DNA of 64,000 bases from contig NZ_FTMO01000002.1 in assembly GCF_900156025.1 (NCBI RefSeq), positions 1 to 64,000 of the forward strand, read 5' to 3'. The stretch is from Allobosea sp. TND4EK4. GTDB taxonomy: Bacteria; Pseudomonadota; Alphaproteobacteria; Rhizobiales; Beijerinckiaceae. The position numbers and the translations under genes were made by a program. Positions 16,627 to 24,949 of the stretch are shown piece after piece (position 1 is the stretch's first letter; each line of letters begins with the position of its first letter). The notes beneath the pieces were generated by a model. That model searched no databases, was not told the origin of the DNA, and saw nothing but the letters and a program-made list of their open reading frames with translations.

Positions 16627-17841
16627 TCAGCTGGTGGGTTCACCCTTCTTCGCTTTCCGGACACTCCCTGCAATTTCTTCTGGAGAAACTGGAATGGTCA
16701 GTGGGAGACCTGCGATGTTATGGGCAACTCTCACTGCGATCTCTTCTTGGATGAGGTTGAGCATTTCGGGCGGTATCGGATCGTCTCCCGCAAAACCATA
16801 GCGGGCGCAAACGCGGTCTACGATCCGGCCAACAGCGCGCGCTCCTATGATGCGATAGTAGGACTCCATCATCGCGACGGAGCGGCGACGGTATTCGTCG
16901 GTCTCGAAGCTCGGCACTGCCAGCCAATCCGCATCCAGAAGACTTCCAACTTTATCTGCCTTGTCGGACCAGATTTTCGGATCAAGCGGATTGTTGGCGA
17001 GACTGACGGTTTTACAGGGGGCCGCGCCACCTTCCGCAAGCACGACCTGAAACCCAAGGAGGTTGTAGACAGTAAAGTGCCCTACCACCTTGCCACGCGC
17101 GTCGCTGGTTACACCGACGAAGTTAAACAGCGGGCCGTACGCTTTTTCGACCTCGTCCGCGCGGGCTAACGGGCGGCTATCTAAGAAGGTTCTCGCACTC
17201 AGAAAATCCGCGCTTCCATTGCGGATGAAACTACGGACCTCATCATACTCCGGTTTCTGCGCCTCCTCATTCCCGAGCGTTCTTCCCCATAGCAGCAAGC
17301 AGGCTTTCGCAACCGCCCGCATGGCACCCTCGCCGCCCAATGAGTATTTGTGACTGATTATGCCGGGTCGATCCTGAGTATCGGTGAACTGAGCGCCGGC
17401 AAGTTGCTCGCGCAGTCTATCCTCCGCGATCCCCGTCTTTGCCACGATATGCGGGATTACTGCTTCTAGCTCATCCAAGCTCTGGACGTTAATCGCCACA
17501 CGGAACTGCCCGCCACCCAACTCCTCAACGGTGAATGGCCTTCCTGCCAACGTGACCCTGCCGTTCCCTAACAGGTTGATCTTTCGGTTTCCTGCTTGGA
17601 CTTTGTAGAGGGACGGGGCGTCCCGGCCGTCTCCTGAGACCATCTCAAATAGGTTGCGGACTAAAGTGAATTGCTCGGCCAGTTCCCGGTCAATCGTGCC
17701 GCCCAGCTTATTATTGCACATCGCGCAGGACAGCGTTTTGGTCTTCGCTTTCCCGCCAAAGGCGTTGAGCAGAATATGCTCCCAGCTCCCCCGGCCCTGA
17801 AGGACCTCTCGGCAGAAGATGCAGTGCAGGCTGTTCCTCAC
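16627..17841 (-). CDS. HNH-type endonuclease-like protein of unknown role
   Basis: The chosen GTG at 17841 gives 404 residues and has GGGGGC upstream; the frame extends to a TTG at 17925. The first 50 residues contain CIFC (Cys7, Cys10), WEHILLNAFGG (Glu21, His22) and SCAMCNNKLGG (Cys39, Cys42, Asn43), the zinc-bound HNH/treble-clef arrangement of phage- and restriction-linked nucleases. The remaining 350 residues match no family I recognise. Base composition is visibly lower in GC than neighbouring genes and codon use is more relaxed, which points to acquisition by transfer. It stands alone, convergent with rpsD, with no methylase or toxin partner. Confidence 0.75.
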   Translation of the reverse strand: MRNSLHCIFCREVLQGRGSWEHILLNAFGGKAKTKTLSCAMCNNKLGGTIDRELAEQFTLVRNLFEMVSGDGRDAPSLYKVQAGNRKINLLGNGRVTLAGRPFTVEELGGGQFRVAINVQSLDELEAVIPHIVAKTGIAEDRLREQLAGAQFTDTQDRPGIISHKYSLGGEGAMRAVAKACLLLWGRTLGNEEAQKPEYDEVRSFIRNGSADFLSARTFLDSRPLARADEVEKAYGPLFNFVGVTSDARGKVVGHFTVYNLLGFQVVLAEGGAAPCKTVSLANNPLDPKIWSDKADKVGSLLDADWLAVPSFETDEYRRRSVAMMESYYRIIGARAVGRIVDRVCARYGFAGDDPIPPEMLNLIQEEIAVRVAHNIAGLPLTIPVSPEEIAGSVRKAKKGEPTS

Positions 17842-18016
17842 TAGCGCCCCCAACAAGGAACATACAAAGAAGATCAGGCCGGGGCTGGAGTCAATACAGG
17901 TGACGGAGTCGGTCACCGAGAGCAACTGTTTCCTGTATCAGGTCGCGAATACAGGCCTGTTCGGCTCTTGAGGCTGCCCAACGACCTTTCGACGCTGCTC
18001 TGCCGCTGGGCCTGCT

Positions 18017-18043
18017 ACTAGCGGATCTGAAGAATCCGCTAGT
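18017..18043. repeat. perfect 10-bp inverted repeat upstream of the HNH gene
   Basis: actagcggat (18017-18026) and atccgctagt (18034-18043) flank a 7-base loop. It lies between the HNH gene and nnrU, which are divergently oriented. A second small dyad, ggtgac/gtcacc, is at 17899-17917 just upstream of the HNH start. Either could be an operator for the HNH gene, a terminator remnant or an insertion boundary; the sequence does not decide. Confidence 0.55.
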
Positions 18044-18124
18044 GCTACTGACGCCCCCGCCCAGTTGCAGGCCCCACCCCGCCGGTCCATGGTTGGAACC
18101 GCTCCAACCTGAGGCGTTCCCCGC

Positions 18125-18715
18125 ATGCTCCTGCTGATTCTCGGCCTCGTCCTGTTTCTCGGCATGCACGCCGTCACGATGAAGCGCGATTTGCGCGCAA
18201 GGCTGATCGAGCGGTTCGGCGCGGGCGGCTACAAGGGGCTGTATTCGGCCGTCTCCATCATCGGCTTCGGGCTGCTGATCTATGGCTACGGCCTCCAGCG
18301 CGCGGCCGGCTATACGGTCGTCTGGGAGCCGCCGGTCTGGACGCGGCATCTGGCGCTGCTGCTCAACCTGCCGATCTTCATCCTGCTGGCCGTCGGCAAG
18401 CGGCCCTCCTGGCTCCTGTCGCGCGTCAAGCACCCGATGCTGCTGGCGGTGAAGATCTGGGCCACCGCCCATCTCCTCGCCAATGGCGATCTCGGCAGCA
18501 TGCTCCTGTTTGGCGGCTTCCTCGCCTGGGCGGTGATGGCACGCATCTCGGTGAAGCGCCGCCCGGAGGAGATCGCGCGCTTGGCGGCGATGGGCCCGGT
18601 CGCCTTCGGCCGCCGCGACGTGATCGCGATCGTCGCGGGGCTCGCGCTCTATGTCGTCTTCGCGCTCTGGCTCCACCCGCTGCTGATCGGCGTGCCGGTC
18701 ATCACCCGCGGCTGA
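18125..18715 (+). CDS. NnrU-family membrane protein
   Basis: The 196-residue protein starts at the ATG 18125 and has five to six transmembrane helices, opening with LLLILGLVLFLGMHAVTMKRD. The motifs LFLGMHAV, RLIERFGAGGYKGLYSA and KHPMLLAVKIWATAHLLANGD are characteristic of the NnrU family (PF07298 type), whose members were first linked to nitric-oxide and nitrite respiration and are related to isomerases such as 15-cis-zeta-carotene isomerase. Conserved histidines (His15, His at about 101 and 115) could bind haem (family knowledge). No denitrification gene is nearby, so the function here is open. Confidence 0.88.
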   Translation: MLLLILGLVLFLGMHAVTMKRDLRARLIERFGAGGYKGLYSAVSIIGFGLLIYGYGLQRAAGYTVVWEPPVWTRHLALLLNLPIFILLAVGKRPSWLLSRVKHPMLLAVKIWATAHLLANGDLGSMLLFGGFLAWAVMARISVKRRPEEIARLAAMGPVAFGRRDVIAIVAGLALYVVFALWLHPLLIGVPVITRG

Positions 18716-18751
18716 ACCGGCCGGCAGCCGGGCGCGGGCGCAGCCCTCGCC

Positions 18752-18904
18752 TCACAGATGCGAGCCGACCTCGTCGCGGAAGCAATAGCAGCCGATGCAC
18801 AGGCATCCGATCAGGATCGATATCGTGTACGGCCCGAAAAGGGACAGAACGAAGACGGAGCCGATGAAGGCTCTCATCCCCCAGGTCAACCAGTGCTGCT
18901 TCAT
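18752..18904 (-). CDS. small hydrophobic membrane protein, hypothetical
   Basis: The 50-residue product starts at the ATG 18904, preceded by GAGGGCG. It has one long hydrophobic region (AFIGSVFVLSLFGPYTISIL) followed by CLCIGCYCF, a cluster of four cysteines in nine residues, and a charged end. No family recognised. The clear ribosome-binding site and membrane segment argue for a real gene; the short length keeps confidence modest. Confidence 0.45.
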   Translation of the reverse strand: MKQHWLTWGMRAFIGSVFVLSLFGPYTISILIGCLCIGCYCFRDEVGSHL

Positions 18905-19114
18905 GCTTCGCCCTCGCATCGCAGTTCCTGACGAGACGTAAACAGGAAGGCGTGAATCCAAACTGAATCGTTATGGTGAATCGCGAAAAGCCAACGCGTT
19001 CCGCCCCTTGCCGTACATTGCGGAATCGGGATGGGAGCCGGTGCTTTCCTGTTCCCACTCCTGCCTCAATGCCGTAGCGTCATAGCCGCCCGTGGTTCTC
19101 CGAGAGAGATTCGC

Positions 19115-19357
19115 ATGACCAAGACCCTGCTGCTCGCCCTCGCGCTCTCCTGCTCGGCGAGCTTCGCCTATGCCCAGAGCTGTTCCGTCCAGGCCGGCGA
19201 CAAGAAGCTGGCCGGGGCCGCCAAGACGAGTTTCCTGACCAAGTGCCAGAAGGACGCGACCGCCTCCTGCGACAAGCAGGCGGCCGACAGGAAGCTCGCC
19301 GGCGCGGCCAAGACCAGCTTCACCAAGAAATGCGTCAACGACGCGGTCGGCGGCTGA
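19115..19357 (+). CDS. small secreted PsiF-repeat protein
   Basis: The 80-residue product starts at the ATG 19115 behind GAGAGAGAT. A signal peptide (LLLALALSCSASFAYAQS) is followed by two near-identical repeats sharing KLAGAAKTSF and TKC/KKC, each bounded by cysteines, as in the PsiF family (first described as phosphate-starvation-inducible in E. coli). It should be periplasmic, possibly with two disulfides. Function is unknown in the family. No Pho box was identified upstream. Confidence 0.82.
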   Translation: MTKTLLLALALSCSASFAYAQSCSVQAGDKKLAGAAKTSFLTKCQKDATASCDKQAADRKLAGAAKTSFTKKCVNDAVGG

Positions 19358-19397
19358 ACGCCCCGCCTCCTCTCCCGCGACGACGGGCACGGCCGCC

Positions 19398-20114
19398 TCA
19401 ATCGGCCGTGCTGCTCTCCCAGGTGGCATGGCTGACGCCGGGCAGCCCGGAGATGCGGTCGACGACCTGATCCAGCTCCTTGCGGGCAATCGCGGTGCTG
19501 ATCAGCTTGGCGACGATCTCGACGGACTCCTCGCCGCGCTCCTGCGTGGTCACGTCGCTCACCGGATATTGCGCCGCCTCGAGATACTCCACCAGGGTCT
19601 CGCGCACCTGCGCCAGCGCGGAAGCGCTCGTCGTGACGACGACCTCGTAGGTCGCCTCCAGCGCCTGTTCGTTGAGCGGGATGCGATTGATCGCGTTGAC
19701 GAGCGGCCGCAGCAGCGTGTTGCCAGCAATCACGAAGAGCGTGATCAGCGCGCCTTCCGCCACCATGTCCGCACCCGTGCAGGCGCCCACGGCAGCCGAG
19801 CACCAGAGCGTCGCGGCGGTGTTGAGGCCGCGGACGTTCATGCCCTCCTTCATGATCACGCCGGCGCCGAGAAAGCCGATGCCGGAGACCACATAGGCGA
19901 TGACGCGGATCGCGCCATCGGCATGGCCCAGCCGCATCGCGAGATCGACGAAGGCGGCTGCCCCGACCGCCACCAGCACCGCGGTGCGCAGGCCGGCCGT
20001 GCGCTGGCGATACTGCCGCTCGGCCCCGATCAGCATGCCCAGCACGAAGGCGGACGCGAGGCTGACGACGGAATCGAGGAAGGGGTAGAGGTCGAAGGTC
20101 TGGATGAAGCGCAT
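19398..20114 (-). CDS. MgtC/SapB family membrane protein
   Basis: The 238-residue product starts at the ATG 20114 (MRFIQTFDLYPFLDS). The N-terminal membrane domain of about five helices carries the family motifs LGMLIGAERQYRQRTAGLRT (about 25-44), GIGFLGAGVIMKEG and VRGLNTAATLWCSAAVG; the C-terminal 85 residues form the soluble ACT-like domain found in long MgtC proteins. Family members are linked to growth in low magnesium and to inhibition of the F1Fo ATPase in Salmonella. It is convergent with the PsiF gene. Confidence 0.93.
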   Translation of the reverse strand: MRFIQTFDLYPFLDSVVSLASAFVLGMLIGAERQYRQRTAGLRTAVLVAVGAAAFVDLAMRLGHADGAIRVIAYVVSGIGFLGAGVIMKEGMNVRGLNTAATLWCSAAVGACTGADMVAEGALITLFVIAGNTLLRPLVNAINRIPLNEQALEATYEVVVTTSASALAQVRETLVEYLEAAQYPVSDVTTQERGEESVEIVAKLISTAIARKELDQVVDRISGLPGVSHATWESSTAD

Positions 20115-20229
20115 GGCCGCCGGCTCGCGTTGCGGGCGGTCCTTCGCATGAAGGCCCGCTCCCGACAAGCAGCCGGAAACGGGCCTCGTTGCGTCACAGG
20201 GCTAAGGGCTGCGAGCAGCCGGCCTCAGC

Positions 20230-20886
20230 TTACTCGTCGTCGTCGCCGCCGAACCGGCCCGGTCCGTCTGGCCCGCCGCGACGATTATCCCGGCGATCGT
20301 CGCGCCAGTGGCGCGGACCGCGATCGCCGTCATGGTCACCCCGGTCCCAGCGTCCGTGCCAGGCCCGCATCTCGCGCATGCGCTCGCGCCCCTGGCCCAT
20401 CGCCTCGCGCACCGAGCGGCGCAGCACCGTCTTCTGCTCGTCGCTGAGCGTCGACCAGAGCGGGCGAACCGCATCGGCGAGCTCCTTGGCGTGAGCAGCC
20501 CGGTCGCCCAGCCTTTGCGCGCGCGCTTCGATGCGCTCCATCAGGTCGGCGTGCCGCAGGCGCTCGCGCATCTCGCGCATCGCCTCCCAGCGATTGCCGC
20601 CTTCCGTGGAGCGCTGCCGGATCAAGGCCTCCAGCCGGTCCCAGGATGCAACCTGTTCGGGCTTCAGCTTGAGTTCCTCGCGGACGCGGCCGAGCCGCTC
20701 GTCGAGGCGCGCCTTCATCCGCTCGACGCGCTGCTGGCGCCAGTCGTCGCGGCGCTGCTCGCGGCTCTCGGTCTGCTCCGGCTTGCGGTCGCCGCCAGCC
20801 GGCGGAATCGGCTGCGGCTGGGCGAGGGCGAAGGTCCCCGTCAACGCCACGATGGACGAGGCTGCAATGAGCGCGATGCGTTTCAT
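20230..20886 (-). CDS. Spy/CpxP-like periplasmic LTXXQ-motif protein
   Basis: The 218-residue product starts at the second of two in-frame ATGs (20886), six bases after AGGAG. A signal peptide (ALIAASSIVALTGTFALA) leads into a strongly helical, Arg/Glu/Gln-rich mature part. The segments LKPEQVASWDRLEALI and LSDEQKTVLRRSV fit the LTXXQ motif pairs of Spy/CpxP, cradle-shaped periplasmic chaperones or stress sensors. The C-terminus is rich in Asp, Gly, Arg and His (RGDHDGDRGPRHW), a possible metal-binding tail (inference). Confidence 0.82.
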   Translation of the reverse strand: MKRIALIAASSIVALTGTFALAQPQPIPPAGGDRKPEQTESREQRRDDWRQQRVERMKARLDERLGRVREELKLKPEQVASWDRLEALIRQRSTEGGNRWEAMREMRERLRHADLMERIEARAQRLGDRAAHAKELADAVRPLWSTLSDEQKTVLRRSVREAMGQGRERMREMRAWHGRWDRGDHDGDRGPRHWRDDRRDNRRGGPDGPGRFGGDDDE

Positions 20887-21058
20887 GGACATCTCCTGTG
20901 AGGACGATCCGAATTCGCCCGGACGGGTCTCGAAGCCGATCGGCGATGAAGCCACCATCGCCTGCTGCCCGTGACCCCCGAATGGCCCGAGGATGAAAAG
21001 ATCGTAATGTGAAGCCTAACGTGCCCGGCACGATTCGGTTCGGCTTCGGATCCCGCTC

Positions 21059-22057
21059 ATGCGCAATCTCCTCACAGATGTCCGCGGCGTCAGCGTCGGC
21101 AACGCCCATGATACGGCCGCGGCCACGGGTGTCACCGCCATCCTCTTCGACAGGCCGACCACGGCCTCGGCCGCCGTGCTCGGCGGCGGCCCCGGCACCC
21201 GCGACACCGCCTTGCTCGAGCCGGAGATGACGGTGGAGCACATCGACGCCATCGTCCTCTCCGGCGGCTCGGCCTGGGGCTTGAGCGCGGCGGACGGCGC
21301 GATGAGCTGGCTCGCGAGCCAGGGCCGCGGCTTCCCGGTCGCCGGCCACCGCATTCCCATCGTGCCGCAGGCGATCCTGTTCGATCTCGCCAATGGCGGC
21401 GACAAGAGCTGGGCGGCCGGAACCCGTGAATCGCCCTATCGCCGGCTCGGCGCCGAGGCTGCAGCAACCGCCGCCACGGAATTCGCGCTCGGCACCGCCG
21501 GCGCCGGCTTCGGCGCCACCACCGTCAACCTCAAGGGCGGGCTCGGCTCCGCCAGCGCGCGGGCCGCGACAGGCCAGATGGTCGGCGCGGTGGTCGCGGT
21601 CAACGCGGTCGGCAGCGCCACCATCGGCGACGGCCCGCATTTCTGGGCGGCGCCCTACGAGCAGGACGGCGAGTTCGGCGGGCGCGGCTGGCCGGAAAAG
21701 ATCAGCCCTGACGATCTTGCCCTGCGCTTCAAGGGCGGCACCGGCCAGAACACGACGATCGCGCTGGTCGCCACCGACGCGGTCCTCACGAAGGCACAGG
21801 CCAAGCGGCTGGCGCTCGCCGCCCATGACGGGCTCGGCCGGGCGCTTCGCCCCGCCCACGCCCCGCTCGACGGCGACATCGTCTTCGCCGCCGCGACCGG
21901 CTATAGCGGCGCGCCATCCGACGCCTTCGCGCTGACCGAGCTTTGCGCGACGGCGGCCGATGTTCTCGCCCGCGCGGTGGCCCGGGGCATCCATGCGGCG
22001 ACGGCCCTGCCTTTCGCCCGCGCGCTGCCATCCTGGCAGGATCGCTTCGGCGACTGA
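21059..22057 (+). CDS. P1-family (DmpA/NylC-like) self-processing peptidase
   Basis: The 332-residue product starts at the ATG 21059 (MRNLLTDVRGVSVGNAHD), the typical N-terminus of the P1/S58 family of N-terminal-nucleophile hydrolases. VLGGGPGTRDTALLEP and IVLSGGSAWGLSAADG are conserved loops, and GAGFGATTVNLKGGLGSAS followed by GAVVAVNAVGS covers the region where family members cleave themselves to expose the catalytic Ser/Thr. Known relatives include the L-aminopeptidase DmpA and the nylon-oligomer hydrolase NylC. Natural substrates are mostly unknown. No signal peptide is seen. Confidence 0.9.
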   Translation: MRNLLTDVRGVSVGNAHDTAAATGVTAILFDRPTTASAAVLGGGPGTRDTALLEPEMTVEHIDAIVLSGGSAWGLSAADGAMSWLASQGRGFPVAGHRIPIVPQAILFDLANGGDKSWAAGTRESPYRRLGAEAAATAATEFALGTAGAGFGATTVNLKGGLGSASARAATGQMVGAVVAVNAVGSATIGDGPHFWAAPYEQDGEFGGRGWPEKISPDDLALRFKGGTGQNTTIALVATDAVLTKAQAKRLALAAHDGLGRALRPAHAPLDGDIVFAAATGYSGAPSDAFALTELCATAADVLARAVARGIHAATALPFARALPSWQDRFGD

Positions 22058-22131
22058 ACCCGCCGGCCGGGCCCTTCCGCCAAGCCACAAGCGGAATTCC
22101 CCTCCGCGATCCGATCGGCTAAGGCTGCGGC

Positions 22132-22920
22132 ATGTCGACCGACGATTTCCTTGCCCGTTTCGGCTCGCCCGGCGCGCGCCAGCCAGACCCCGTTGCCGCC
22201 GCCCAGCAGGCGATGCGCAATCCCCTTCCCGCCCGCTTCTACAAGGAAGCCGGGGTCATCGAGCGCGACGGCCTGCACCACGTCGCCCTCGACGGCCGCA
22301 CGGCCAAGACCCCCGCTCGCAAGGCCCTTGCCGTCGCCTCCCGCTCCGTCGCCGAGGCCCTGGCGGCAGAGTGGCAGGCGCAGGCCGAGAGGATCGACCC
22401 CGCCGCGATGCCGCTGACCCGGCTGGTCAACTCGGCACTCGATGGCGTCGTCGAGCAGGAGGCGGCGGTTCGCGCCGAGATCCTCCGCTATGCCGGCTCC
22501 GACGCGCTCTGCTACCGCGCCGGCGAGCCGGAGGCGCTGGTCGAGCGCCAGAACGCCGTCTGGCAACCGATCCTGGGGGCGGTCGAGAGCCTGGTCGGCG
22601 CCCGCTTCCTGCTGTCGGAGGGGATCGTCTTCGTCGAGCAGCCGGCCGGCACCCTCGATGCCGTCGCCCGGAAGGTGGCCGGGATTTCCGCACCCATCGC
22701 CCTCGCCGGAGCTCACAACGTCATGACACTGACCGGCTCGGCCGTGCTGATGCTGGCTCTGGCGAACGGGCTGATCGATCCCGACGCCACCTGGAGCGCC
22801 GCCCATCTGGATGAGGACTACCAGATCGAGGTCTGGGGCCAGGACGAGGAGGCGGCCGAGCGCCGCGCCATCCGCCGGCGGGAATTCGACGCCGCCGTGC
22901 TGTTGTTGGCCCAAGGCTAG
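22132..22920 (+). CDS. ATP12-family F1-ATPase assembly chaperone
   Basis: The 262-residue protein matches the ATP12 family, chaperones that bind the F1 alpha subunit before assembly; it is found in mitochondria and alphaproteobacteria. Characteristic segments are RFYKEAGVIERDGLHHVALD (about 37-56), GRTAKTPARKALAVAS, EWQAQAERIDPAAMPLTRL and the C-terminal LDEDYQIEVWGQDEEA. Its stop codon lies inside the first unit of an 18-bp tandem repeat. No atp gene is adjacent. The start ATG at 22132 fits the family alignment. Confidence 0.93.
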   Translation: MSTDDFLARFGSPGARQPDPVAAAQQAMRNPLPARFYKEAGVIERDGLHHVALDGRTAKTPARKALAVASRSVAEALAAEWQAQAERIDPAAMPLTRLVNSALDGVVEQEAAVRAEILRYAGSDALCYRAGEPEALVERQNAVWQPILGAVESLVGARFLLSEGIVFVEQPAGTLDAVARKVAGISAPIALAGAHNVMTLTGSAVLMLALANGLIDPDATWSAAHLDEDYQIEVWGQDEEAAERRAIRRREFDAAVLLLAQG

Positions 22921-22974
22921 GCATCGGCCCAAGGCTAGGCATCGGCCCAAGGATAGGCATCGGCCAAAGGCGAG
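22908..22974. repeat. 18-bp tandem repeat spanning the ATP12 gene stop codon
   Basis: Copies GGCCCAAGGCTAGGCATC occur at 22908-22925 and 22926-22943 without mismatch; a third at 22944-22961 has one substitution, and a degraded partial copy runs to 22974. The unit is a multiple of three, so each copy carries an in-frame TAG and expansion does not change the protein. It looks like a product of replication slippage. Confidence 0.9.
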
Positions 22975-23096
22975 ATCGCCAGTTCGCGTCCGACAGGACG
23001 CAAGGCGACTAGCCGAAAGCCGCACAGGCCGGACGTGGACAGGCGCGCCGGCCCCGCTTAATCCGGATGAACGATCCGTAGCCGGGGTTAAGCGCC

Positions 23097-24626
23097 ATGA
23101 AAGATGTTCTCGAGCAGCTCGAATCCCGCCGCGAGGGGGCCCGCAAGGGCGGCGGCGAGAAGCGCATCGCGGCGCAGCACCAACGCGGCAAGCTGACGGC
23201 GCGCGAGCGGATCGAACTCCTGCTCGACAGGGACTCCTTCGAGGAGTTCGACATGTTCGTGCAGCATCGCTGCGTCGATTTCGGCATGGAGAAGGCCGAG
23301 AAGATTCCCGGCGACGGCGTCGTCACCGGCTGGGGCACGGTCAACGGCCGCACCGTCTTCGTCTTTTCCAAGGACTTCACCGTCTTCGGCGGCTCGCTCT
23401 CCGAGACCCACGCCCAGAAGATCATCAAGATCCAGGACATGGCGCTGAAGATGCGCGCGCCCATCGTCGGCCTGTTCGATGCCGGCGGCGCCCGCATCCA
23501 GGAGGGCGTGGCGGCGCTCGGCGGCTATGGCGAGGTCTTCAAGCGCAACGTGATGGCCTCCGGCGTCATCCCCCAGATTTCGGTGATCATGGGCCCCTGT
23601 GCCGGCGGCGACGTCTATTCGCCGGCGATGACCGACTTCATCTTCATGGTCCGCGACACCTCTTACATGTTCGTCACCGGCCCGGAGGTGGTGAAGACCG
23701 TCACCAACGAGACCGTCACCTCCGAGGAACTGGGCGGCGCCAAGGTCCACACCAGCAAGTCCTCGGTCGCCGACGGCTCCTTCGAGAACGACGTCGAGGC
23801 GCTGCTGCAGGTCCGCCGCCTGATCGACTTCCTGCCCGCCAACAACACGGTCGGCGTCCCGGAATGGCCGTCTTTCGACGTGCCGGACCGTGTTGATATG
23901 AGCCTCGACACGCTCGTCCCCGACAATCCCAACAAGCCCTACGACATCAAGGAACTGATCCTGAAGACGGTGGACGAGGGCGACTTCTTCGAGATCCAGG
24001 CGGCCTATGCCGGCAACATCGTCACCGGCTTCGGGCGCATCGAGGGCCGCACGGTCGGCATCGTCGCCAACCAGCCGATGGTGCTGGCCGGCGTGCTCGA
24101 CTCCGACGCCTCCCGCAAGGCCGCCCGCTTCGTGCGCTATTGCGACGCCTTCGAGATCCCGATCGTGACCTTCGTCGACGTTCCCGGCTTCCTGCCCGGC
24201 ACGGCGCAGGAATATGGCGGCCTGATCAAGCACGGCGCCAAGCTGCTCTACGCCTACAGCGAATGCACAGTGCCGCTCGTCACGATCATCACCCGCAAGG
24301 CCTTCGGCGGCGCCTATGACGTGATGGCCTCCAAGCATGTCGGCGCCGATGTGAACTACGCCTGGCCGACGGCCCAGATTGCAGTGATGGGCGCCAAGGG
24401 CGCTGTCGAGATCATCTTCCGCGGCGGCGAGCCTGAGACCATCGCGCGCCAGACCAAGGAATACGAGGACCGCTTCATGTCGCCTTTCGTGGCGGCCGAG
24501 CGCGGCTATGTCGACGAGGTCATCATGCCGCACGGAACCCGTAAGCGCATCGCCCGCGCACTCGCCATGCTCCGCACCAAGAGCGTCGAACGCCCCTGGC
24601 GCAAGCACGACAACATTCCGCTGTGA
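23097..24626 (+). CDS. pccB: acyl-CoA carboxylase carboxyltransferase (propionyl-CoA carboxylase beta type)
   Basis: The 509-residue protein is the biotin-dependent carboxyltransferase subunit that moves carboxyl from carboxybiotin to propionyl-CoA, giving methylmalonyl-CoA for the TCA cycle. The two crotonase-fold halves are evident: the N-half has [18 protein letters not shown] and [16 protein letters not shown]; the C-half has [20 protein letters not shown] and [19 protein letters not shown]. The N-terminus [20 protein letters not shown] is standard for PccB. The alpha subunit is not in the window. Other acyl-CoA substrates are possible but the match to PccB is close. Confidence 0.95.
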   Translation: MKDVLEQLESRREGARKGGGEKRIAAQHQRGKLTARERIELLLDRDSFEEFDMFVQHRCVDFGMEKAEKIPGDGVVTGWGTVNGRTVFVFSKDFTVFGGSLSETHAQKIIKIQDMALKMRAPIVGLFDAGGARIQEGVAALGGYGEVFKRNVMASGVIPQISVIMGPCAGGDVYSPAMTDFIFMVRDTSYMFVTGPEVVKTVTNETVTSEELGGAKVHTSKSSVADGSFENDVEALLQVRRLIDFLPANNTVGVPEWPSFDVPDRVDMSLDTLVPDNPNKPYDIKELILKTVDEGDFFEIQAAYAGNIVTGFGRIEGRTVGIVANQPMVLAGVLDSDASRKAARFVRYCDAFEIPIVTFVDVPGFLPGTAQEYGGLIKHGAKLLYAYSECTVPLVTIITRKAFGGAYDVMASKHVGADVNYAWPTAQIAVMGAKGAVEIIFRGGEPETIARQTKEYEDRFMSPFVAAERGYVDEVIMPHGTRKRIARALAMLRTKSVERPWRKHDNIPL

Positions 24627-24949
24627 GACGGGCGTTCGAGAGCCTTGCATCTGCACCGGGGGTCCCGGGGCCCTGACCTGAGGAGCCGCGCAGCGGCACC
24701 TCAGGATGCTGCAGGAGGCTCCGAAACCATCCGGGAGCCCCTTTCGATGTGCTCCTGCGGCGAAGGGCAAGGGCATCCCGCCGGCGTCGCACCCAGCGAG
24801 GTCAAGAGGAAAAAGCCGAACAGCCAATTCAGTTCTTACTTGTAATATTTCAAATATAGACTGCGACAATACGTTCGCCGTGACAGACTTGCCATAGATT
24901 CAGGCGGCTCTATTGAAGAGCCCGCTCCTGCTATTTTGGCATTACCCCA
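24627..24949. other. 323-base intergenic region with a palindrome and an AT-rich promoter zone
   Basis: No gene was found here. A long hairpin pairs cctgaggagccgc (24677-24689) with gcggcacctcagg (24693-24705) with one mismatch; it resembles the CCTGAGG-type palindromes dispersed in alphaproteobacteria and may also end the pccB transcript. From about 24825 the sequence turns AT-rich, which marks the likely promoter of the following ABC operon, with a 13-base dyad at 24845-24857. Confidence 0.7.
24845..24857. promoter_or_regulatory. candidate operator dyad of the ABC transporter operon
   Basis: ATATTT-C-AAATAT is a perfect 6-bp dyad in the only AT-rich patch upstream of the transporter operon. 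A role as binding site for an operon regulator is inferred from position and symmetry alone. Confidence 0.4.

Noticed and set aside
22908-22974. Tandem repeat considered as a CRISPR remnant
   Set aside because: The units are contiguous with no spacers, and no cas gene is near.
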